Shown here one piece after another: positions 34,842-42,471 of a stretch of 46,346 bases of DNA. This DNA comes from E44-bin88 sp034419075. Its GTDB lineage: Bacteria > Chloroflexota > Dehalococcoidia > Dehalococcoidales > BS750m-G39. The DNA lies in NCBI GenBank assembly GCA_034419075.1, contig DAOULR010000005.1, forward strand, positions 1 to 46,346, in the 5' to 3' direction. Position 1 is the first letter of the stretch, and each line of letters opens with the position of its first letter. The position numbers and the translations under genes were made by a program. The notes beneath the pieces were generated by a model. The model was given only the letters and a program-made list of their open reading frames with translations. It was not told the DNA's origin and searched no databases.

Positions 34842-36503
34842 TCACCAATAATCTTCTTCGGTAGTCGACCTCCTACCCAACCACAGACCAAGGAAGAAGA
34901 CAAGAACGACTCCGATGGCAATCAGGGTATATATCAGCCAGCTCGGCATACTGAAGCCCCCGCCGATGGTGAATCGGGTGCCGCTGCTCCAATCACTCTG
35001 GTTGAAGGCGGCGTCCTTAGCCCTCACCCGCCAGTAGTAAGGGGCGTCTTCGCTGGCGGATTCCAGCTTCTCTTCGTCAGTGAGGGTATAGGTTGAGGTG
35101 GTCAGCCCGATTTTATTGACCACAATAGAATCGGTGGTGAACTGGCTGTTGGTGGCTACCTGGAGCTCATAGGTCATGGGCAGGCTGGGGTCGTTAACGT
35201 CGGTCCAGTCGAATTCAGCCTTCGAGCTCGCCTTGGTGTCCATTTCGGGCAGCACTGGCGTCGGTGCCGCGGGGGGTGTCGACTCCACAAAGAAGTTGAC
35301 GGTTCTGGTGCTGACGCCGTCGCTGACGCTTATAGTGTGCTCACCGGCGGGGCTGGGGGGTACGGTGAACGAATAGCTAAAAGAGCCGTCGGCCAGACTG
35401 GTGGTGGTATAGGTCACCGGGTCAGATGTATAGGTTATGGTCAGCTCGTGTTCGGGCTCAAAGCCACTGCCGCTCAGCTCGACCGTATCGCCGATATTAG
35501 CGGGGGTATCCAACGAGGTAATCGGGTTGATTACCAGAGCAGGTCCGACCTCGAGCTCAGCCTGAACGACATTAAATGAGTTATCCTCAACCTCAACTAG
35601 GTATGTGCCGGGTTCTACCTCAGGCACGATAAAGCTGGACTCAAAGCTACCGCTGTCGTCAGTATCAAAATCGCCGGTTATATAGACCACTTCGCCGTCA
35701 AAGTAAACAAAAAGAGCCGAGTCTTCGCCAAAGCCGCTGCCTATAATCGTTAGCTCATCACCCGATGAGGCCGAGGTGGGACTGAGGGTTATACTAGGCT
35801 CCACCGTAAAGCTGAACTGGCCGCTATGATCAGCATCATCCTCAACCACCAGGGTGTGTATGCCAGCGGTACTCTCCGGGATTTCAACTCGCGAGGTAAA
35901 GCTGCCGTTGGGCTTAAACCTCCTATCACCACCGCCACTGATGATATCAATTCTACTGCCATCATATAACACCACAATATCGTCGTTGCCGACAAAACCA
36001 ACACCACTAATCTCAACCTCGGTGCCCACCGGGCCTGAATCCGGGGCAGCGTCGGTGATACCAATTACAGTGAACTCGGCATAGGCCACTATTACCTCCT
36101 CACCACCATAGGTAACGTAGAAATAGTAGGTGCCGCCATGAACTTCAGCGGTGTTGTTGCTATCGCCCAAAATAGCGGGTATTTCAATAACCTTGGAAAT
36201 CTCACCGTCCTCGTCGGTATAGACGTATTGTTTAACCAGCGCGTAGATATCGTGATAATAGTTAAGCTCATCACCGATATCGAGGACTTCTTCGGAAAAA
36301 TAGATATCGACATTATAGAAATAGCTCCCGCTGCTTTTGAGGAAACCAGTGCCGTCAAGGGTAACCTGGTCACCGGGCTCGCCTTTTTCGACATCAAGGG
36401 TAATAACCTCAGCCGCTGAGGCGGGTATAGCGGGTATTGCTATCATAAGCAGGGAGAGAACAACGGCCACGGTCAAAATGCTAAAAAATTTCTTGTGCTT
36501 CAC
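34842..36503 (-). CDS. surface protein with Ig-like repeats and C-terminal anchor
   Basis: This 553-aa protein parallels the one at 29411: a near-identical signal (MKHKKFFSILTVAVVLSLLM), four Ig-like repeats with TDAAPDSGPVGTEVEISGVG-type openings, a shared fibronectin stretch (YYWRVRAKDAAFNQSDWSSG), a membrane helix (WLIYTLIAIGVVLVFFLGLW) and the tail GRRSTTEEDYW. It should display its repeats on the surface. The two genes flank merR and the exporter, all on the minus strand. A TTGACA-18-TATTAT promoter precedes it, facing away from the phage right block. Confidence 0.85.
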   Translation of the reverse strand: MKHKKFFSILTVAVVLSLLMIAIPAIPASAAEVITLDVEKGEPGDQVTLDGTGFLKSSGSYFYNVDIYFSEEVLDIGDELNYYHDIYALVKQYVYTDEDGEISKVIEIPAILGDSNNTAEVHGGTYYFYVTYGGEEVIVAYAEFTVIGITDAAPDSGPVGTEVEISGVGFVGNDDIVVLYDGSRIDIISGGGDRRFKPNGSFTSRVEIPESTAGIHTLVVEDDADHSGQFSFTVEPSITLSPTSASSGDELTIIGSGFGEDSALFVYFDGEVVYITGDFDTDDSGSFESSFIVPEVEPGTYLVEVEDNSFNVVQAELEVGPALVINPITSLDTPANIGDTVELSGSGFEPEHELTITYTSDPVTYTTTSLADGSFSYSFTVPPSPAGEHTISVSDGVSTRTVNFFVESTPPAAPTPVLPEMDTKASSKAEFDWTDVNDPSLPMTYELQVATNSQFTTDSIVVNKIGLTTSTYTLTDEEKLESASEDAPYYWRVRAKDAAFNQSDWSSGTRFTIGGGFSMPSWLIYTLIAIGVVLVFFLGLWLGRRSTTEEDYW

Positions 36504-36551
36504 CTTAAACCTCCATCATCTCACGCCTAAATCAGCTTGTAACTTTTATAA

Positions 36552-36581
36552 ATAATAAGCCTTAGGTGGAGGCCATGTCAA
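36552..36581 (-). promoter_or_regulatory. promoter of the surface protein at 34842
   Basis: On the minus strand TTGACA (plus 36576-36581) and TATTAT (plus 36552-36557) are 18 bases apart. It is divergent from the phage promoter 29 bases away. Confidence 0.7.
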
Positions 36582-36609
36582 TTATTACTTTAGTAACGAC
36601 AAAATGACA

Positions 36610-36639
36610 TTGACGGTAATAGAACAATTGTGCTAATAT
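36610..36639 (+). promoter_or_regulatory. promoter and LexA-like dyad of the phage right block
   Basis: TTGACG (36610-36615) and TAATAT (36634-36639), with TG at 36631-36632, are 18 bases apart. Overlapping the spacer and -10 is TAGAACAATTGTGCTA (36622-36637), a 16-base dyad with one mismatch, close to the palindrome at 24786. The left half contains the GAAC of a Gram-positive LexA box. Repressor binding here would cover the -10. Confidence 0.7.
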
Positions 36640-36665
36640 GGCGGCACCGGTTCGAGAGTTAAGCC

Positions 36666-36971
36666 ATGGTGGATGAGAGCGATTTGGATTTGTTGCCGGA
36701 GTATTGTCGATACCAGGACGATGGGTGCGAATTTGCCGATGCCTGCTTAAACTGCCCTTTCCCCGAATGTATCTACGCCCAGCCCGGAGGCAGGCAGCAG
36801 TGGCTTAAGAAGCTGAGAGACAGAGAGGTGCAACAACTACACACCCAGGGCAAGGGCGTTAAAGAGCTGGCCGCGATGTTCGGCACAAGCCAGCGCACCA
36901 TCCAGAGGATATTGAAACGAGAGCGGGATAACAGCCTGAAAATCAAGAGTTTCGGGAGCGCCAATGAATAA
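36666..36971 (+). CDS. Cys-rich HTH protein, first gene of the phage right block
   Basis: This 101-aa protein has a four- to five-cysteine N-terminal knuckle (CRYQDDGCEFADACLNCPFP then EC, about residues 14-35) and a C-terminal HTH (EVQQLHTQGKGVKELAAMFG, TSQRTIQRILKRE, about 54-86). It should bind DNA and may bind zinc or an Fe-S cluster through the cysteines. Proteins of this layout recur ahead of portal genes in Chloroflexota-type phages. It overlaps the portal start by 8 bases. I infer an activator or packaging-linked DNA binder. Confidence 0.75.
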   Translation: MVDESDLDLLPEYCRYQDDGCEFADACLNCPFPECIYAQPGGRQQWLKKLRDREVQQLHTQGKGVKELAAMFGTSQRTIQRILKRERDNSLKIKSFGSANE

Positions 36972-38358
36972 GACTTCGGTTACTGCCCAGCTAAACCGCC
37001 TGGATACCGACCGTTTGAAGAACTACCGGGAGTTGCTCGATTTTTACCACGGCCGGCAGTGGTCGGGACGAGAGCGGCGGGGGGAGAAACGGCTCACCTT
37101 CAACTACAGCAAGGTCTTTATCGACAAGATTACCTCTTATTTGATGTCGGGCATCAGCTTCGTCGTCGAAGCCGCCGAGGACTCGGCGGAGGCCAAAGCC
37201 CGGGCGCAGAGAGCCGAAACCGCCCTGAACCAGGTCTACGAGGAGAACAATCTGGAACAGCTCGACCTGGAGACCGAGATTGACTGCGCCATTATGGGCG
37301 ACGCCAGCTACAAGGTCAGCTGGGACGGCGAAGCCAAAAGGGTACGGGTTAGCGCCCCCGACGTCCAGGGGCTCTATGCCTGGTGGCTGGGGGACCACAT
37401 CTCCAGAATATGGAGGATTGCCTCCCGCTACCAGCTCTCCGCCGAGGAGAGCGAGTTTATCTATAAGCTCAAGCCCAAGGGCAAGCAGGCTAGCATCGTT
37501 GAGCTCTGGACGGACGTCGAGTTCGAGCTCTACCTGGACGACGCCCTCATCGAGAAGAAGCCCAACCCCTACGGCTTTATCCCCTTTGTCATTTATCCCA
37601 ACCTCAGGGAGCCCAAGCGGTTCTGGGGCATCTCCGACCTGACCCAGATTATGGAATCGCAGCGGGAGCTCAACCGAGCCATATCGCAGCTATCGCGCAT
37701 ACTGGAGCTTTCGGGCAACCCCATCGCCGTGCTGGAGAACGTGGAGGAGTCCGAGGATATCGCCGTCAGACCCGGTGCCGTCTGGAACATCCCTGAAGAC
37801 GCCAAGGCCTACCTGCTTGACCTGCTGCAGGGGGGTGGGGTGGAGCTGCATATTGATTATATAAACGTGCTCTACCGAATACTGCACGACATCTCGGAAT
37901 CGCCGCGGGCTGCCTTCGGCGGCACCGAGCGCGACCTCTCGGGTGTCGCCCTTGAGATTGAGCTCAATCCCCTGCTACAGAAGGTGAGGCGCAAGCGCAT
38001 TATCCGCACCGCCGCCTACAACCAGCGCAACCAGATGATTCTAAGGCTGCTGGAGAGGTACCAGGGGGAGAGCTTCGGCAACTTACATCTGCGGGTGGTC
38101 TGGAAGCCGATACTGCCCCAGGACTTGTCGCGGCTGGTGGCTAACGAGCAGACGCTGGTGCAGAGCGGCATCCATTCCCGCCGCCGCGCCATGGACGAGA
38201 TCGGCGTTAAGGACACCGAAGGCGAGTTCCAGCGCTGGCTGGAGGAGAGAGAGGCCATCCTAAACATGAATAAAAACAATAACAAACAGCTTAACACTTC
38301 GTCGACGCGAGAGAGGGAGAGAGTTTCCGCCGACCGAGAGTTTAAGGAATCTCCATAA
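36964..38358 (+). CDS. phage portal protein
   Basis: This 464-aa protein matches SPP1/HK97-type portals: LKNYRELLDFYHGRQW near the start, NYSKVFIDKITSYLMSGISF, YGFIPFVIYPNLREPKRFWG, GISDLTQIMESQRELNRAIS and EIELNPLLQKVRRKRIIR. The portal forms the 12-subunit ring at one head vertex through which terminase drives DNA. Length and motifs are complete. It overlaps the HTH gene and is followed after 12 bases by the scaffold gene. Confidence 0.92.
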   Translation: MNKTSVTAQLNRLDTDRLKNYRELLDFYHGRQWSGRERRGEKRLTFNYSKVFIDKITSYLMSGISFVVEAAEDSAEAKARAQRAETALNQVYEENNLEQLDLETEIDCAIMGDASYKVSWDGEAKRVRVSAPDVQGLYAWWLGDHISRIWRIASRYQLSAEESEFIYKLKPKGKQASIVELWTDVEFELYLDDALIEKKPNPYGFIPFVIYPNLREPKRFWGISDLTQIMESQRELNRAISQLSRILELSGNPIAVLENVEESEDIAVRPGAVWNIPEDAKAYLLDLLQGGGVELHIDYINVLYRILHDISESPRAAFGGTERDLSGVALEIELNPLLQKVRRKRIIRTAAYNQRNQMILRLLERYQGESFGNLHLRVVWKPILPQDLSRLVANEQTLVQSGIHSRRRAMDEIGVKDTEGEFQRWLEEREAILNMNKNNNKQLNTSSTRERERVSADREFKESP

Positions 38359-38370
38359 GGAGGTAACAAA

Positions 38371-38829
38371 TTGCCCGATAACAGAGAGGAGCTAAATCCG
38401 GGGGAAATAGAGGGGATTGCCGAGAAGGATGAGGCGCTGGCAGTTAAGGAGCAGCGCATTGCCGAGCTTGAACAGGCTCTGGCCAGCAAGGACGAGGAGA
38501 TTGCCGCCCTGACTCAGTCGGCGGCGGAGCTGGAGCAAAGGCTGGCCGAGCGGGAAGAGAGCCTGGCGCAAGCGATAGCCAGCTACCGGGCGCTGGCGTT
38601 GAAATACAACCCCAGCCTTCCCGAGGAGCAGATAACCGGTGAAAGCATCGAGGAGATTGATGCTTCCCTGGCCAGCGCTCAGGCCCTTATCAACCGGGTC
38701 AGGCAGGAGCTGGAGGCGGAAATGGCCGCCGCCAGAATACCGGCCGGGGCACCGCAAAGGACACCCGCTGACCTGTCCACCCTATCCCCCCGGGACAAGA
38801 TTCAATACGCCATAGGCGAAAGGAGATAG
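38371..38829 (+). CDS. phage scaffold protein
   Basis: This 152-aa protein is almost all charged coiled coil (EKDEALAVKEQRIAELEQAL, EEIAALTQSAAELEQRLAER), then a short helical end PRDKIQYAIGERR. Position between portal and capsid and this composition are typical of head-assembly scaffolds. It starts with TTG at 38371, 7 bases after AAGGAGG; no ATG is available. Confidence 0.75.
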   Translation: MPDNREELNPGEIEGIAEKDEALAVKEQRIAELEQALASKDEEIAALTQSAAELEQRLAEREESLAQAIASYRALALKYNPSLPEEQITGESIEEIDASLASAQALINRVRQELEAEMAAARIPAGAPQRTPADLSTLSPRDKIQYAIGERR

Positions 38830-38832
38830 AAA

Positions 38833-39753
38833 ATGGCTTTAACACTAGACGAGGCAGCCAAGCTGTCCAACGATATGCTGCTGCAGGGGGTGGTCGAGAC
38901 CATCGTCAAGGACTCGCCCGTCCTTAAGCAGCTGCCCTTCATCGAGATTGTGGGCAACGTCCTGACCTACAACCAGGAAAAGACCCTGCCCACCATCGAT
39001 TTCTATGACGTCGGCGACACCTGGAGCGAGTCGACGCCGACCTTCGAGCAAAAAACGGCCTCCCTGAAGATTATGGGCGGCGACGCCGATGTGGATAACT
39101 TCCTCAAGACGACCCGCAGCAACATCCAGGACCTGGAAGCGGCCGTGGTCGAGCTCAAGGCTAAGGCGCTCAAGGACAAGTTCGAGGAAAACTTTATCTA
39201 CGGCGACACCTCATCCGACGCCAAGCAGTTCGACGGGCTGAGGAAGCTCATCGACACCACTACCGCCAGCGACCAGGTCATTGCCATGGGTAGCAGCGGG
39301 GCCACGCTGACGCTGGCCAAGCTGGACGAGCTTATCGACGCCGTAAAGGGCGGCAAGCCCGATATATTACTCATGAGTCGGCGCTCGCGCCGCAAGCTCA
39401 ACGCCCTGGTCAGGGCGGCGGGGGGCATGATAGAGAGCGACCGCGACCAGTGGGGCAGCTTTATCCAGCTCTGGGACGGCGTTCCCATCGGCGTCAACGA
39501 CTGGATACTGGACACCCACACCCTGAGCGGCGGGGTGGAGACGGCCACTACTGGCGGCGACTGCTCCACCATCTATGCCTTCCAGATGGGCGAGGGTGCC
39601 CTCTGTGGGCTGACTGGCCCCGGCCACCTCACGGTGGAGCCTATCGGAAGCCTGGAGACCAAAGACGCCTCGCGCACCCGCATTAAGTGGTACTGCTCGC
39701 TGGCGCTGTTCAGCTCGATAAAGAGCGCCGCCCTAATCGGGGTGCAGGACTAA
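38833..39753 (+). CDS. phage major capsid protein
   Basis: This 306-aa protein follows the scaffold directly. It has an N-arm helix (LDEAAKLSNDMLLQGVVETI), the E-loop-like FEQKTASLKIMGGDADVDNF, the spine-helix region AVVELKAKALKDKFEENFIY with GDTSSDAKQFDGLRKLID, and the P-domain SRRSRRKLNALVRAAGGM, IQLWDGVPIGVNDW, CSTIYAFQMGEGALCG. These match HK97-fold coat proteins, as in the DUF5309/encapsulin-like branch. It should form the icosahedral shell. No prohead protease is visible. Confidence 0.88.
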   Translation: MALTLDEAAKLSNDMLLQGVVETIVKDSPVLKQLPFIEIVGNVLTYNQEKTLPTIDFYDVGDTWSESTPTFEQKTASLKIMGGDADVDNFLKTTRSNIQDLEAAVVELKAKALKDKFEENFIYGDTSSDAKQFDGLRKLIDTTTASDQVIAMGSSGATLTLAKLDELIDAVKGGKPDILLMSRRSRRKLNALVRAAGGMIESDRDQWGSFIQLWDGVPIGVNDWILDTHTLSGGVETATTGGDCSTIYAFQMGEGALCGLTGPGHLTVEPIGSLETKDASRTRIKWYCSLALFSSIKSAALIGVQD

Positions 39754-39775
39754 ATTCTAGATTTCGGAGGAAGAA

Positions 39776-40291
39776 ATGAAAAAGCAAGAGAAAGCCGGCT
39801 GGCTCTGCCGCTACCACTTAAGCAAGTACCAGGAGGATATCGAGTCCTACCGAGGTCGGGAGGCGGATTTTCACGATAGATTCAAGCCCTACGAAGTCAT
39901 TAAGGGTGAAGGCAACTGCCTGCTCAACTCTGGCATCAACGAGATGTGGGACTTAATTACGGGCGAGGTCTCTGGCTCCGGCCACATCTTCGATAACGCC
40001 GCCGCCCAGATAGGCGTCGGCGACAGCTCGACGGCGGCCGACCCGTCCCAGACCGACCTCCAGGCGGCCACCAACAAGACCTACAAGGGCATGGAGAGCG
40101 GCTATCCCACCTCCACCAGCCAAAAGACGACCTTCAAGGCCAGCTTCGGGGATAGCGAGGCCAACTACGCCTGGAACGAGTGGGTGGTCAAGCAGGCCAC
40201 CAGCGCCAAGTGCCTCAACCGCAAGGTGGAATCACTGGGCACCAAGTCCAGCGGCACCTGGACGCTGGAAGTCAGCATAACTCTGAGCTAG
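39776..40291 (+). CDS. phage virion protein, head- or tail-associated
   Basis: This 171-aa protein has the phage pattern GVGDSSTAADPSQTDLQAAT followed by YKGMESGYPTS, TTFKASFGDSEANYAWNEWV and WTLEVSITLS. Such proteins follow the capsid in many phages and metagenomic contigs and are thought to be virion parts. It is well preceded by CGGAGGA. The function (collar, decoration or fibre) is unresolved. Confidence 0.7.
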   Translation: MKKQEKAGWLCRYHLSKYQEDIESYRGREADFHDRFKPYEVIKGEGNCLLNSGINEMWDLITGEVSGSGHIFDNAAAQIGVGDSSTAADPSQTDLQAATNKTYKGMESGYPTSTSQKTTFKASFGDSEANYAWNEWVVKQATSAKCLNRKVESLGTKSSGTWTLEVSITLS

Positions 40292-40301
40292 GAGCTAGCC
40301 A

Positions 40302-41360
40302 ATGGCTAATAATTTCAGCGGCGACTCCAATTGCGTTGCCCTGTGGAAGTTCGATAATAACGCCGATGATAGCCTGGGCGGCAACGACCTGACCGAGGTC
40401 AACTCGCCCGCTTACGACGGCTCCGACAAGAAGGAGGGCGGCTACTGCCTCGACCTGGAGCGGGACAACGGCCAGTACTGTTTGATTGCCGATGCCGACC
40501 TTGACACCGGCTTCCCGGGAAAAAGCGGCGGCAACGAGCCCTCAATCTCCATCTGTCTCTGGGTAAAGGCCGAGTCGTTCAGCACCGGTTATCAAGGGCT
40601 GGTAACCAAATACCAGACGGCGGGCGACCTGCGCACATTTTCGCTGATGATAGACGGCAGCGGCCAGGTACAGTTTAACGTCGGGTACAACAGCGGCCAG
40701 AGCTACTCCCTGCACGAATTCAACACCCTGCTAAGCGCCGGCAAGTGGTATCACATCGGGGTCGTCTACGACGCCTCTGATAACAGCGTCAAGATAAGGG
40801 TATGGGACGACGATGCCGGGGCCCTGCTGGACAGCAACTATTCGGACACGGCCGGCGGCGACATGTCCCCCCGCTCGGCACCGCTGGAGGTAGGCCGCTA
40901 TAACAACTCCAACAGCTATTGCTTCGACGGCAAGATTGACGAGCTCGTTGTCTTTGACAAGGCCCTCTCCGACAGCGACATTGACGCCATAAGGGCGGGG
41001 ACATATGGGCCGACGGTGACCGAGAAAGATGCCGCCGACTCCGGCTCCGGGGCCGAGGCTGTTGTCTCGCTGGAAAGCCAGCAGGATAAGGTCGCCACTG
41101 ATAGCGGCAGCGGCCTTGACGCCGTTGAGTCGCTGGAAACGCCCTCGGCCAAGACGGCGTCCGATAGCGGTTCCGGGGTGGAAGCCGTTATCTTACGGCT
41201 GCTGGGCGCCGCCGAGGCGGGGTCCGGCGCCGAGACCAGCGCCGTCGGAGGCGGCGGGACCGAAGGCCTCTTCGCCGAGGAAGAGGCCGAGGGCGCCGAC
41301 AAACTCGTCGCCAAGATAGAAATGCCGACCAAGGGAGGAGGTATGAAACTATGGACCTAA
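40302..41360 (+). CDS. LamG-domain phage surface protein with DSGSG repeats
   Basis: This 352-aa protein has an N-terminal LamG/concanavalin-A-like lectin domain (about 1-230: CVALWKFDNNADDSLGGNDL, FSTGYQGLVTKYQ, KWYHIGVVYDASDNSVKIRV, IDELVVFDKALSDSDIDAI). Three repeats of 21 residues, each starting DSGSGxxAV, and a Gly/Ala-rich end follow. LamG domains bind sugars, so it probably decorates the virion or recognises host glycans. Its last bases overlap the next gene. Confidence 0.85.
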   Translation: MANNFSGDSNCVALWKFDNNADDSLGGNDLTEVNSPAYDGSDKKEGGYCLDLERDNGQYCLIADADLDTGFPGKSGGNEPSISICLWVKAESFSTGYQGLVTKYQTAGDLRTFSLMIDGSGQVQFNVGYNSGQSYSLHEFNTLLSAGKWYHIGVVYDASDNSVKIRVWDDDAGALLDSNYSDTAGGDMSPRSAPLEVGRYNNSNSYCFDGKIDELVVFDKALSDSDIDAIRAGTYGPTVTEKDAADSGSGAEAVVSLESQQDKVATDSGSGLDAVESLETPSAKTASDSGSGVEAVILRLLGAAEAGSGAETSAVGGGGTEGLFAEEEAEGADKLVAKIEMPTKGGGMKLWT

Positions 41361-41944
41361 GCACGATGAGAACCATCGTCAGGCGCGACCTGAAGGACGA
41401 GGACGCTGAAAACTACCGCTGGAGCGACGACGAGCTGGACCGGCACATCGCCCACGCCGTCAAGGACTTTTCCGAGGCGGTACCCCTGCCGACCAAGGCC
41501 ACCCTGCCCACCACCGCCGACTCCAGGGTAATCGATATCTCCCCCCTCACCGACCGGGTGATGGTGGAGGCGGTGGAGTATCCGCTGGAGCAGTTCCCGC
41601 CCAGCTACCAGAAGTTCGCCCTCTGGGGGCAAGCACTGACCCTTTTCATCGATGAAGCCCCTGACGGCTCGAACTGTAATGTCTATTACGGCATCCTTCA
41701 CACCCTTGATGCCGAGGGCTCGACCATAGACACCAAATACGAGGAGCTGATTGCCACCGGCGCCGAGGGCTACGCCGCCGTGGAGTGGGCCAGCTACGCC
41801 ACCAACCGGGTGAGCCTGGGCGGCACCACCACCCCCAAGGAGTATCTCGACTGGGGTAACGAGAAGCTGAAGCAGTTTAGGAAAGAGCTGAAGAGGCTGG
41901 GGCGGAGGAACAAGGTCCGTATCCGCCAGCTCTACCAGCTATAA
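41351..41944 (+). CDS. phage head-tail connector (adaptor) protein
   Basis: This 197-aa protein starts MDLSTMRTIVRRDLKDEDAE and YRWSDDELDRHIAHAVKDFS, the pattern of gp6/adaptor proteins that dock under the portal. The middle is beta-rich and the end basic (KQFRKELKRLGRRNKVRIR). It overlaps the LamG gene by 10 bases and is well placed for a connector. Confidence 0.75.
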   Translation: MDLSTMRTIVRRDLKDEDAENYRWSDDELDRHIAHAVKDFSEAVPLPTKATLPTTADSRVIDISPLTDRVMVEAVEYPLEQFPPSYQKFALWGQALTLFIDEAPDGSNCNVYYGILHTLDAEGSTIDTKYEELIATGAEGYAAVEWASYATNRVSLGGTTTPKEYLDWGNEKLKQFRKELKRLGRRNKVRIRQLYQL

Positions 41945-41953
41945 AGGAGCGTT

Positions 41954-42280
41954 ATGACAACGAGAACGACCGCAAAAGCCAAGGAGGGACTGCCCAGGGA
42001 GGCCTTCGCCATTATGGGCGACCCCACTAACCCCGAGAGCTGGAAGCTGCCCCACCACAAGCGGAGCATCTACCGGGCGCTAAAGGGGAAGCTGGATATC
42101 GAACGAACGGTGGACTGGGAACGGATGGGGGCGGCGGTGGCGGCGTTATCCCCCGCCGGTTTCCGGGGGCGGAGGGTAGCCGCCAGCCCCGAAGAAATCT
42201 TAGCCGCCGCCCACCACCTGGCCGACCACTACCGGAAAGCAAATAAGCCGCTGCCCGATACGCTGGCGGCACTGGTGTAA
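41954..42280 (+). CDS. conserved phage protein of unknown function
   Basis: This 108-aa protein opens LPREAFAIMGDPTNPESWKL and PHHKRS, then DWERMGAAVAALSPAGFRGR and AAHHLADHYRKANKPLPDTL. The start recalls the N-terminal segments of phage head-processing proteins, but no protease motif is visible. It lies in the structural operon between connector and holin-like gene. Confidence 0.55.
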   Translation: MTTRTTAKAKEGLPREAFAIMGDPTNPESWKLPHHKRSIYRALKGKLDIERTVDWERMGAAVAALSPAGFRGRRVAASPEEILAAAHHLADHYRKANKPLPDTLAALV

Positions 42281-42285
42281 AAGAA

Positions 42286-42471
42286 ATGAAGGACTGGATA
42301 GAGTTAATCAAGGCCGCCATCAGGCCCTTTATCATCGTCTGGGGGTTCTCAGTCTACGGAGTCTGCATTCTGTCGGACATAGAAGCTCCGACACTGCTGG
42401 TGGGGTTGGTGACGGCCGTCATCTTGGAATACTTCGGCGAAAGGGCTATCAAGAGGCTTAAGGAAAAGTGA
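42286..42471 (+). CDS. holin-like small membrane protein
   Basis: This 61-aa protein has two hydrophobic stretches, IRPFIIVWGFSVYGVCIL and TLLVGLVTAVILEYFG, a charged start and a basic tail (ERAIKRLKEK). The size and two-helix layout fit a holin, which would permit release of particles, but no endolysin gene is near. It could instead be a virion membrane protein. Its stop overlaps the GTG of the next gene by 4 bases. Confidence 0.5.
   Translation: MKDWIELIKAAIRPFIIVWGFSVYGVCILSDIEAPTLLVGLVTAVILEYFGERAIKRLKEK

Noticed and set aside
36575..36607. 10-codon leader peptide before the phage right block (MSIITLVTTK)
   Set aside because: It has a GGTGGAGG site, but lies upstream of the plus-strand promoter and inside the divergent promoter; no attenuator structure is visible.
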